A program made the translations under genes and the position numbers. This document shows, one piece after another, positions 1 through 12,400 of a DNA stretch of 34,788 nt (its first letter is position 1; each line of letters starts with the position of its first letter). The notes under the pieces were generated by a model, which was not told the DNA's origin, did not search any database, and saw only the letters and a list, made by a program, of their open reading frames with translations. This stretch comes from Phoronis ovalis (taxonomy: Eukaryota > Phoronida > Phoronidae), in contig JAOXYB010061389.1 of NCBI GenBank assembly GCA_028565635.1, forward strand, positions 1 through 34,788. Reading direction: 5' to 3'.

Positions 1-422
1 GGTTTCCCTCAAGCAAGATAACAAATGTAGCATTAGGTTCTTTTATAGTATAGTTTTTTGAAATATATTTAAAAAGGGTTGTGCATAAGGAACTCTTCCC
101 AGATCTCTAGTACATAATTATTTCACGAATCAAAAATTAAGTGGCAGTAGCAATCAATTTTCATTTTGTTCAATAGCTGTAAAACTCCACCTGTGAGTTG
201 AAGCACCGAATGGTAATTTATGTATGGTGTCAATACTTGTATCACCTCTGTGCGATCCATTTGTTTTTGTTTGATTACTTTGAAATCAAACGTAATAAAT
301 AGTGGCATTAACTTATAACGCATCAATGTACAATTGTCACATGAAAGAGCCTGTAAGAAATCATGAGCCTATAGGAAATCACGAATCTTAGAAAAATTAC
401 CGAATTCTGATGTCTTTCTTAC
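1..422 (-). other. spri: Start of intron 13 (continues beyond window)
   Basis: No exon with RA-like coding was found. A 67-codon open frame at 123-326 has no RA similarity. A stretch at 1-39 after a weak ATAAAAG could be read in phase 1 but resembles nothing in RA domains. Confidence 0.5.
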
Positions 423-3400
423 CTTCTCCTGCTACAACTTTGTACAGAGAATAATCCTGTGGGTTGGTAATTTTCAGTTTGTGAGCTATCATCTTACACA
501 CATCTTTAGTGGTCATGTTAGGTCTCACAGGTAATGTTTTTGCAACCAGACTACTGTATTTCTCATCAGGAATCACTATCCTCATAAAACCTTGCATGTC
601 ACTGATTGCAGGTAGTCGTGTCTGAAATGTAATAAAAATTATAAATAAGATGTATTTTACAAAAATGGAACAAAAGCACATTATGAGGAAAAGCTGAACT
701 GGATGGATATTTAATAATACGTCCTTTTTTCTGACTTTGCTGAAAAGAAATTATATCTGCTACCTTGCTGAGAACAGTATTAGAAAATTTTATAGGAACA
801 GCCTTTCTGTTTTTACAAAATCATGTTAACATTGTTTTTACACTAACTACTGCTTCAGTAAACTAAATTCTAATCAAGAAATGTACGTCATCACAAGAGT
901 GTAAAACAAAACGATAATTTATTTGTATCTATCATGGCATTTGTCAGACACCTTTTTACTATACCTGTTGATTTTCTGAGCTGTGTAAATACTGCAAATT
1001 CTTCAGTACATGTACTGCACTACTGAGTGTGGTAAGATAATAGCCGCCTTCCCCCGTCAGCAAAGATGGATGTAACAAGCCCCACATGTAATCCGCTTCT
1101 ATTTCTGCAGATACCATACCACACTGTACAATTACATGAATGAACATTGGCAAGAAATCTGGAAAGATAATAATGGATAACATGTTTGAATATAGTCTGA
1201 TTCATCGTGCAACGTATGGGAAACAGCTGTGCTGCTGTGTTCTAATCCTGGTCATATGCCCGCCTATTTCAGTATATATATATTTAATAGCAATAGGTAA
1301 ATTTAGTTTGGCTAACAATGACAATACATGATATTTATGTAATGGTTCACCACATCATCCACTCATTCCTAAATTGCAATTGAAAGACCAAGAGATACTA
1401 AATAAGTGATCACTTGCTGGTAATACACCGAAATATACTGTAGCTCGATATTTAACTTTAAATATTATAATAATGAACATACCATCAGCTCCCATGGATA
1501 TTGTACTTTCAGTTTCTGTAGATGGCATAACCTGCAGTTAAAATCATTTAAAAATAGTAAAAATAATAAATTTGAATTAATCCTTGAATAACATTTAGCA
1601 ACTAATACTATTAAATTTACTCTGATAGCTGCAATAGAATAAAAACTTATTCTTAAAGAAACAAATCAATCTTTCAATGTAGTGTATGACTTCATTAGGG
1701 GTTGCCAACATTATAGTTCACTAAATATTCATATTTTTACAACAATGGAATGACTGGTCATGTAATTTTGATAATTAAAAAAATAACCATTGCTTACACT
1801 GTTGTATATGGATGAAGTAGCTCCAAGTAAATTTTCCAGTTTCTTGAGTGGTGAATAAGCCTCTTGCATCTTATTGAGGAAATGCTTTATGACTTCCATT
1901 GAAGTACCTCGAGGTGGTGTCAGTCCAAGCTGTAGAGATAGCGAAGTTATAAAAAATGAAATACATTCAGTAATAAGAATTATCATAATATAAAATTAAC
2001 AGCGTAATTAGACAAATACTCCAAAAATAAAATTCAAAGGCTAAAAAATTAATTTTAGGCAAGCCACCATTTTCACTTTTTTATTAGCAAAAATAGTTTG
2101 GAATTTTTTCTCCGCAGTAAGCCAAGAAGGATTTGAATCACATCATATGATATGTGCTAAAAATGTGAAACCAATTTTTTTAAAGTTTTATAATTCTTAC
2201 CCTAATCCCCAGTTCGTCTGGAGTTTTATTCTGTCCCTCATGGATATTATGGGACAAGAGTGCTAGTCTTCCATTTTTACGATACTCCCTGACAAAAAGC
2301 TGGTAAATGTGATTCTTCAGAGGCCGCACAACACATTTATGCAAAGCACCTTCAATGATGGCATCGATATTAAGGAATTCATCTGCTTCCAGCTAAAACA
2401 ATAACATAAACAATCGAGCGCTTAAACACACCTGTCAGTTGTTATGGATCTTCTGCCACGCAACAACATACTCCAGTAATAGTTGTCATATACAGAGATC
2501 AAGACCCAATAATTTTGGTGACAGAGCATTTGGTACAGGACATTTTAGTTACTGGACATGTTAGGTTTTTTTGTCAATTGTCTCAACCAATTAATTATAT
2601 CAGCAGGTAAGTGCAGCATATACAGGTGCGTATTCATACAATTAAAAAAAAATTATCTGTCAGAATGCATCAGGTATAAATATACATTTTGTAAAACGTG
2701 AAATTCAATAGTATAAAGAACATGATTCAAATCAGCTTTCAAGGTAATAGTTGAAAACTGGAGTTCGCGTGGGGTTTCTTCCCTATGACTCGTATTGACT
2801 CGGACCAGTAATTGTGGCCTTGAATATATGGAATTGTCCATTCTCTGAAAGCATTTTTTTTTTAAAGATTACCAAGAAATATGTTCGTACCTCAGTTCTT
2901 TCTCTCTCTATTACATGAAGCAAATCTTTTTCACCCATTTTCACTAAATAGTTTTTAATGCCACTCATGAACTGTCGGACATTTCTCATTACAACATGTG
3001 GGCTGCATTCTGCACTTTCCAATGTGCACTGGATAAAGTTTTCTACTGTACTGCCGAATATTGTACTTGTGTCAGAAGACAGTTTAAAGATGTAGTTTCT
3101 AATTTTGATTCCCGGCTGGTGATTTTTGTCTCTTTGTCGTAAATTGATTAATCGAGGAGCAGCTGAAATTAAATCACTAAAATTTAAATTTTGTCTTGAT
3201 GCTTAAAGAAATAAAAACATAATATTTGGCATACAGCAAGTTTTTTTATTTTAATGCTATTACAGTCCCAATTACTATCCATGTATGGCTGATTTTTGAA
3301 AAAACAAAATAAATCAGTTTTCAAAAAGTGATCACTTGGAAGGTTTTGACAAACATAATGATTATAACAGTACTTTTGCCAAGTTTCTGCAATGGACTCT

Positions 3401-6400
3401 TATAAAAATGGCGTTTACATAGTAGTACTGATTTATAATTAAAACATGATTTTATATTACTTAATACTTAAATGCTACCAAATTTTGTAACCGTCATATA
3501 AGATGATGCATTGACTACCAGCATGCATTAAAGGAAATGGTTTGTATTCTAAGAGGGGAGGGTTCCTACTACCTGAATAGTTATTGGTGAAAGTTAAACA
3601 AAGCAGGGAGATACAACCATTCCTTTAAACCATGGACATGCACACAACTGCTATAAATTCATCTATTAGTTACTTATGAGGAGTTATTAAATGTTATATC
3701 CCATGATTTGCTAACCCAGTTTAATAAAAGATGGCATTTTCTTTTTTAAAAAGAGGGGCCATAAATTAAATCAAATGCTAAGAATAGAAAAAATAACTAA
3801 ATGAGGGCTCAAAGATGTCTTCTGGAAATGATAAAACAGATTTATATCACTGGTTCTATCATCAGTTTTCAGCAAATTTTACAAAACATTTGCCCGATTG
3901 AATTTCCAGTAATTAAAAGTAGCAATAATAGTAAGTAATCATAAGCAGAAGCCAAAAAAAAACATTTTTTCACAAAAAAAAATGTTTAAACTATGAAAAA
4001 GGAAGCTATTTGAATATAATAGCAGACAAGAAAGTGCCATCTTGTGGTTAAATTAGAAATCTATATTTTAGGGGAGCTTACTGATGTTAATCAATGTGTC
4101 ACCTGGATGTGTATCCAAGGGATTTATGTCCTTGGCAAGTCTTGATATGACTGTGAATGGTAAAAAGATAAAATTTGTCTAATTATACTTCTGAGCAGGA
4201 TTCAAACTTTGATTTATGTAGCCAAATTTTATACATCAAGATATAGACATATTGAATGAAACGACTGGGACAACATATTGTGAAATACTGAAAACTAAAT
4301 TTTATTCAAGAAATTTTTTATAATATACAAAAAAGACTTCATGGTATATATAAATATATGCATGAACAGCTCTTTCAAAGTAAGGCATTTCCCAGGATTA
4401 TAATATACATCAAGAAAACCGGTGTAATGAAAACACTATACTTACATAAAAGTGGCTCCAGCCTCTGGCAGAAACTCTGTGGTCGTTCATCACTTGCGGC
4501 AGTCACTGCTACATCTGGTAATGGCTGGCCATGCCTACGTGGTAAACTATTTATGTTCTCTTGTGAGCTATATGTCCCCAATTCAGTGCCACTATCCACA
4601 TTGTCTGATAAATTTTGGTAATCAGTTGCTTCCGAATGTAAAGGATAAGCAGTCATTTCCGACACTAACTGATAATCTGGGTCATTGTGTCTTGATGATT
4701 CGGAATACTCGTCTTCTTCAATGTTTGCAAAAGTGAATGAAGGTGATGCCTGAGAAGGTGCATACGGTGATGGTGGTGCAAATGGCGACAATGGTGATTT
4801 CATAGCATTGTTAGACTTCCATTCGTGTAACCTGTCATTAAGCCCTGTAGGCAGTCGGTTTCTTAGTTGATGTTCAGTATTGCCAACATTTAATATGTCC
4901 GCCCACAAGGTGTTATCCCATGGCTTTGAAAACACTGTTCCAGCACTTCTGGCAGAAAATGCCATTGATGCTCTTGACCCTATTCCAGGAACATTATCAT
5001 AAGCAGAGAGTCTTTGTAAATTTTTAGCTGTCAACGGCTGAACAGGTTTCACAGTAAGTTCTGGAGCGTGAACGTTAATGAGATGCGCAATTGTGTATTT
5101 ATCAGCATGTGTAGAATTATCTGTGTTACCAGAAACTGGAAATTTATTCAAACGTGGACTGGTTAATGCATGCTCGTCCAACATCTTCTGCATATCTTCT
5201 AAATTTTGATCAAAAGTGTTAGATTTTCTTGGTTGAATTAAAGGCACCGATGTGTTGTCATCATCATCTAACATATCAACACCCTGATCACAACTCACAT
5301 TTTTCACATTATCATAAGTACTAATCATTGTGGTAGACCTTGGCCTAAATTCTGGTAACTGCAATGAAAACTGTGTCAATGTATCTGAATCGCTTGTCTC
5401 TGAACTACTGCTATTTTTCATTTTACAGATGTCTGTTGGTAATGTTTGCGCTTCCCTTGCTGGCACCTCTACTGGTTCAGTTACATTTTTTTCTCGTAAA
5501 CTGGTTGTTCGTGATAAACCACCTCTGCTGTTTTCTCTAGTTAACTGGGTAATAATCTGCTGATGTGCATGCCCTGGGCTAGGAGGAGGTGTTTCTAGTC
5601 GTCGATTTGAAAGTATTCGGCGAGCAACAACTGGTGATGACTCGGCTGATAAGATCATTTTATGTTCACCTCGAAGACCCTGTCGCCTTACTGGAGCAGA
5701 CCGTGCCCGTTGAATTTTATGCGCATTATATTGCTGCAATGTGTCAACACAAGCACCTCTTCCAAACTGGTTAATACTGTTTTGTGAATATGCATTTGAA
5801 GATTTTTCTCTCGTTCGTGTATCCCTTCGAGATTTTGGCGCCTCCGACAAAATCATGTGATTTGTATGTCTACCACCCACAGTGTTTGCTCTTCGGATAT
5901 TTACATGCAGTGGCTTATTATTTCTATCTTTTACTGAATCAACAGGTTCCATATACAAAGGACTTGAAAATCTCCTTTCTCCGCCATATACATGCTGTCT
6001 TGATGGATCAATATCAAAACGAAAAAAATGTGGATGGCTATCTGCCAAGTGTTTCTGTTGATTTGTCTGTATTTTTAGTTCCTGTTTTAAATGTCCAGGA
6101 ATCTGTTTCTCATTGGTTCTGTCTGAGCACAGATCTGGGCTACGAAAAGTAGGACTCGCAAAACTTTCCCGTTTGGGTGATGTTTCCAGGTCAGCAATGT
6201 TGATGCACTGAAATTGCACATTTTCACCAGTGTTCTTTGTTTTCGATCCCTTGCTTGGGGTGTTCCATATGTCTTCATAATCGCTGAACCTATCAGAGAG
6301 ATTGCCTCGATAATATGGAGTATTTGGTGTTTTAATGAGATCAATTGGTGTGCTTTTATACATAATTGCATCAGTTTCTACACTGCTTTTAACTAACCCT

Positions 6401-9400
6401 GTATTTTCTACTGGGTGAATCTTAACTTGTACTTCCTGCTTCGAATCTGGATTTATTTCCACAAACTTCTGCTTATTTACTTGAGCTTTTGTTTGATAAG
6501 TCACTTTCCAACTGTTACTATCATTTAACAATTGAGTTTCAGAGAAATTTATCAAAGTTCGGAATGGTGACAATGCTTCAAGCTCTTTTTCACTTGATGT
6601 CTCTTCGGTATCTGGTTCAGCATTTATCTGAACTGATAATTCTTTAAGCACCATAGGATTGTGTGGAGCACCATTACAAGGATCTGCCTGGGATAAATAC
6701 TGGTCAAGATCAGCTAAGGAAGAGGTCCAAAACTCTGAAAAGACATAGTGCAAATATTCAACCCATCTGTCCTTAACGAGGCTAAATGTTCATGCTATAT
6801 TATGTTTATACAGTTATACTGGTTTAATTGCAAAACCGTTGATTTAGACTTTTGGATAGAACCTTGGATAGACATTATTTAAAGCACAACCTGTATTTCT
6901 ATTATAGCTCGATCTCTGTGAATAAAATTTTATTTTGCCAAAGTTTAAAAGCATAATTTAACCTAAACATTATCTGTAGTATAAATCAAGTATATACATT
7001 CTGATCATAACTTAACATGTAGCTACAACTTAAAACAGGCAAAGATTGTCAATATAAACTTACTATTACAACTAAGAAAGATAAGAAAATGTAACATCTA
7101 TGTCTTAAATTCTTGACACCTTTTGTACAGGAGAATATTTTGTGATAAATGGGTGCCACATAATGATTTCACACATTAAATTGCAATACTGTATAAATAC
7201 ATACCATGAAACACACCGACTTGCTTGAATTAGTATGAACACGAAATGGTTTTAAATCTCAAAAACATTTTTTAAAGTGTCTTGGAATTTAAGTCTATTA
7301 GATTTTAAAGTATTAACTAAACTGGCTCCAGGCTTGTGCCAACATGTTCTGGCCACCACTGCACAGCTAGACAAGAAATATACTCGCTGGTGTATGACCT
7401 TAGGCAACAGGCTGCATTTGGGATAGGACAAGAATTCAACAGCTAGAATTTGTTGTCTTTGTAATAATGATAGCCTATTGTAAATTTATGAAAACAATGT
7501 GGTTACTTCTAAATGTCTGAACACTTGAAAATACATACCAATACACACACTTGTAATACAGCAATATAATTATTAATTCAATGTGCTGAGTTGACTTACA
7601 AAAATCTTATCAGAAATTGGAGAAATAATATTACTGTAAGAATTATTTAATGATTTACCATAATTTAAAAGCACGCTTTAAGTATCGGTTTCTAATTTCG
7701 TTTGGATTTTTTCCAGTCACAACAGGACATGGTAATTGCATAATTTCTTGGCATAATAATAACTCATAATTGTTTTGAAGAATGAACATTTTTATTGAAT
7801 TTAACAGCCTGTAACCCAGTGATAGCCTTAACATTTAACAAGTTACATCCTGCTTAAAACAAAGATGTCCATTCTGCTTTCAATTTGATTTCTACCACTT
7901 GAAATCTAATTTATTCTGAAACTAATTTCATTTTGAAAATGTTCTTTAATTCTTTTACATAGTATCTGTAATAAACCCAGCTCCCTCTGTTTAAGTGCTT
8001 ACTAATATAATACACAGTTTCTACAATAAACATATGTTTTGGTATAAATGTTTGTGGTACATATATATCTATGCATTATCTATGTCTAGAGGCAATTTTT
8101 TTTTTCAATTAAATTCAGAGCAAAATTAAGTAAGAAACAGAACCCAAATTTTTTCTCCTTTAAATTTAATGAAAATTAATCTTTTAGACAATATTTTGGA
8201 AATATTTTATATTTACTTCAATTATCTATAATTAAACAGAGCCAACTAGTCACATATCATGCAGCATTACAGATTATTAAATCATCATCCACTTGATACA
8301 GAATGAATGAACAAGCATTTATTTGGAAATTTTTGTTACTATTTGGGAACAAAAATGGATATTGAAGTTTGTAAGCAATTTTAATTTTTAATCTATAAAC
8401 AGTATTTTCACCGCCATAGTTTACTGTTACACAGCAGCGTACTGCTGAATCATGCCACTGTGCAACTAATTATACATTAGAATTGCAGACAGCCTGGTGT
8501 TAATTTAAGGATCAGAAATATCAGTTATGTTCACAAATTAGCCCAAATGTTGTAGAGGCTGAAAGATATTATGAGAATTATCAGAATGTAGACAAATAAT
8601 AATCAAGCTATTTTGAAACTTTCTTAGGTGCTTTAATTACCTATGCCAACATGGATGGTGACATCAGCAAGCTTTGCTAGCAGTTCACGAAGCACATTTT
8701 TAAATGTATAATAGTTTCATAATTTACTGAGAATTTAGTTAGTGGTATATCATTGTTTTTAAATAATGGAAACTGAACAAATCCAGAGAGGCATTCCAAG
8801 GAGTTTTTTTACAAGCTGAAATATATGTAAAAAATACTCCTGGGTGATAGCGAACTGTTTTTTTTTGCAAAGTTGCTGTTTTTATGATACATTAATAACT
8901 AGGGAATTGTTCAGAACAAGTAGCAGAAAAAGGTAATATTATTCATGTTTTATAATGGTGCCACTTTCATTATAAATGTTTACACAAAACTAAAAATAAT
9001 AAATGGTAATCATGTGTAGCTGATAAAAATATGTTTCACTTTGAATCGCTGTATCTACTTAATTTTATTATCACAACTGTCTAATAGGTGCAAAAAAAGT
9101 TAATTAGTAATTTCCCCTTTTCATTATAATCAGGCTGCAGGTGTTTTAAGCCAAGAAGGAACGTATTATGGATATGCCATAGATGTGTCAATTTGTTATT
9201 GGAATTATTGGATGTTGGACATACTTTAAAAGGATAGAAAACCTAGTTTCAGCTTTGATGAGGAGAAAGAGGACTCTTAATAAATGCAATATTTTTATTT
9301 GAAAATAGGTTACCTACATGTACCTAACTAAAATAAGACAAGCACAGTACTCTTGATTCATTTTCACATTAAATGAGGGTATTGTTGCAAACAGTGCCTC

Positions 9401-12400
9401 TTACAGCAAAATATCTTTTTATATATATTTTTACATGGCACTAAGGCCAGTTCTGCAGTTTCCTTATCAACAACAGAAACAGGAGCCAGTGCTCAAGCCT
9501 TATTATTCAATCTCTTTTTACAAATTGTAATCAAACATGGGATTTATGTCTTGCCCCGTGTCTCACACTGTATCTGGTTTTGGTAGCTAGAAGCCTCTGA
9601 CTGCAAAATGGCGAGGATGTGCCTCAGTTAGTGCCATTCAGTGATGGAATAAAATCCTGATGCTTGAATAAGGAATCAGGAAAGGAACTCAGTTTGGTGC
9701 CATCAGTTTACACTATGTACATACCTGAACCTAGCAGAGCCAGTGATGTAATCTCTTGGTGTGTTTTTGCATTCATCACCACTGGAGGCAGCACCAACCG
9801 ACAAGGCAATTCATCACTAAAAACAAAAAACAATCATGGGAAAACTTTAACATTATAGTTTAAGTTCATGAGCATCATAATGTATATTAGAATGTAGGCA
9901 CAATTGAAGCATTGTGCTGGCATTCCAATATTTAGCATTAAAAAAGACACGATTTTGAAGCCTCTGTACAAATGTTTTACTGAATTAAAAGCAGATAGAG
10001 CACTTCATGTGTACATTTATTTCGTTATAATATATTCCAGCAACCATAAACAATTTTAAATGTGATAAACTAATAATGAAAAAGCTCTCTTGAATGTACT
10101 TACTCAAGAAATATAAAGATATCCATCAGGTTTTCTGAGCTCATCATAATCAAGCAAGGGATCAAAACAAGATAATATGCAGACAAACACACCCAAACAG
10201 CCTCACTACACCAGTACAAAGACTTATAAAGGTAACATACCAGAATGTGATTCTGGCTAGCATACACTCATTCACTAATTAAATACAACTTAGAATGTTA
10301 TACATAGGTCTCAGATAAGGTCAGCCAAAATGTTTTAAACACTTGTTCCATGTCAGATTTTTAATTAGGCGGTTCAAAGAGGTTACTAATTAGACTTATC
10401 TTAAACAACAATCTTTTGAAATTTACAATCATTTAAAGTAATTTGTTTTTTGTAGGAAATATACCTAATTTTCATAGGTGATAGTAAATTTGCTACTGGA
10501 TATTCCATATACTATGGCCGTATCAATATTGAAGTGGAAATGTTTAAAAAAAGTTCCCACAAAAACAATTTATTAATTTCTATTTCTTGAATTAGTTCAC
10601 TTATTTTTCTAAAGCTTCCAAAAAATTTTATGTTCTCTATAAATGTCTGATATACAATACATTTTGTGCTGTTAAACCATCCAAGTTCAAACCTTTTAAA
10701 TTCATTTCTAATGAATTTTTTTTATTGAAATAGCCAGCTGAAAATGTTTTTGTCAGCTCAAATATTTTCGCACATACGTTTCTATTTCTCGAAGATTGTT
10801 TTGAGGTTTTCATTTTGGTTGATGAATGTACGCATGAGGTGTTAGTCAAGTTTTATGTCTCTTTTACTTTTACTAATTAACCTTTCATCAAAATACCAAG
10901 GAAAGGTAGCCTTAACTACTCACTGTAACACTACATTAAATAGATCAGCTGTTACTGACTAAGGAAATGAATTTTTAAAATAGTGCTTTTCAAAAGGAAT
11001 ATTTAGTAAACATAATATTTTTCAGTATTTCTTGACCTGTTGTGGTTGCAGATTGAGATTTACACAATTGCAGAAATTTTCATAACGGCATATTTTAATT
11101 ATTAGTTAGTAGGAAGCATTATTTCAAAAAATTCATAATTATGTATCATATACATACATATTGACAAAATATAAAAGACCTCTATAAATAGAAAACATTA
11201 AACTTGCAGACAAACTAATCATTTTTCATTGATCTAATTTTTAAGGGTTTTACTGTTTTTTTTAGTTCAACTATTAATTATTTAGTAGTTAAGAAACACA
11301 CCTGGCTTCCTTGATGGTAAAATTACTGGTGAACTTATGCAAGAAGACCCAAGAAAAACAACATACATACATAAAATGTCACTTAGTTTCATTCAAACAC
11401 ATATTCTACAAAATCAAAACACCAATGACTTATCGTAAGTTCTCAAACCACAAACTACTTTAAAAGGTTGCCATACTTACACATATTGGCAGTAGTGAGC
11501 GATAAGTAATGGTAAGTAAGGGAATGTAAGACTAGATCCATCTAGTCGAACCAGTCCATCTTCAACGTCCTCTATAAGGTAGTGCTCTATGGGATGGTTA
11601 TTGCTCTCAGGTACACGCAGCGACAATGCCATTGCACCATGACTAGATTTTCGCACAATAAAATGCTGAAAAGACAAAATGAAACTGTGAAATCTTTATA
11701 AAGTTTCAAGATATTACAAATCATACTACTCAGTAGCATCTACAACAAGCAGAATATTTCTGTACAACGGACCAGTTCTCAATTTTAGATTCAATGACAG
11801 ATTTGGGGATGAGATCTACCTATTTCTGTCATATTTAACTCTAAAATAATCAAATTCTGTCCAATTATCCTCACAGTTAATTGACCATCAGAAAATTCTA
11901 GGCTACCTCAAAAATCATACAAACTAAGGGCAATTTGTTTTCATTGATGTCTAAAATGGTGATAGAATTTACAATTAATATTATGAACACAGCTGCAGGA
12001 ATTCAGAGACAACTTTTAAAATAATCTTTTGCTATCTTCTTTAAGGCGGCATAATTATCAAAAAGCACTTTAGAATGTATTCAAAAGTCAGAAGTTGAAG
12101 ATACCCCTAGAGGTATATCACAACAATGTTAAAAAAGCTCATTTGTAGTTTCAAGATTTTATCAAAAAATTGTCTGGCCTATTCATGAGATTTCAGAAAC
12201 CACAGGAATGAACCTATTAGTTTCATGCTCCAATCCAATAAAAAGCAAATACTGAAACATTTTAAAATATATTATAAAGAACACAGCTAGACAGTCTTTT
12301 GCAGAATATGTGTTGCCATACATAAAATAAATATACAAACATATCAATATACAACCAACAAATCATTTCAAATATTACTTTTATAACACTTCATAAGTAC

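Noticed and set aside
1-39. Possible next RA exon after a weak ATAAAAG acceptor, minus strand
   Set aside because: It can be read in the right phase, but the acceptor lacks a pyrimidine tract and the peptide (EPNATFVILLEGN) does not resemble the RA continuation.
123-326. 67-codon minus-strand open frame
   Set aside because: No RA or other domain similarity and no supported splice sites; a chance frame in an intron.
3960-3987. 11 bp perfect inverted repeat with 6 nt loop in intron 7
   Set aside because: Made almost wholly of A and T runs; expected by chance in such sequence.
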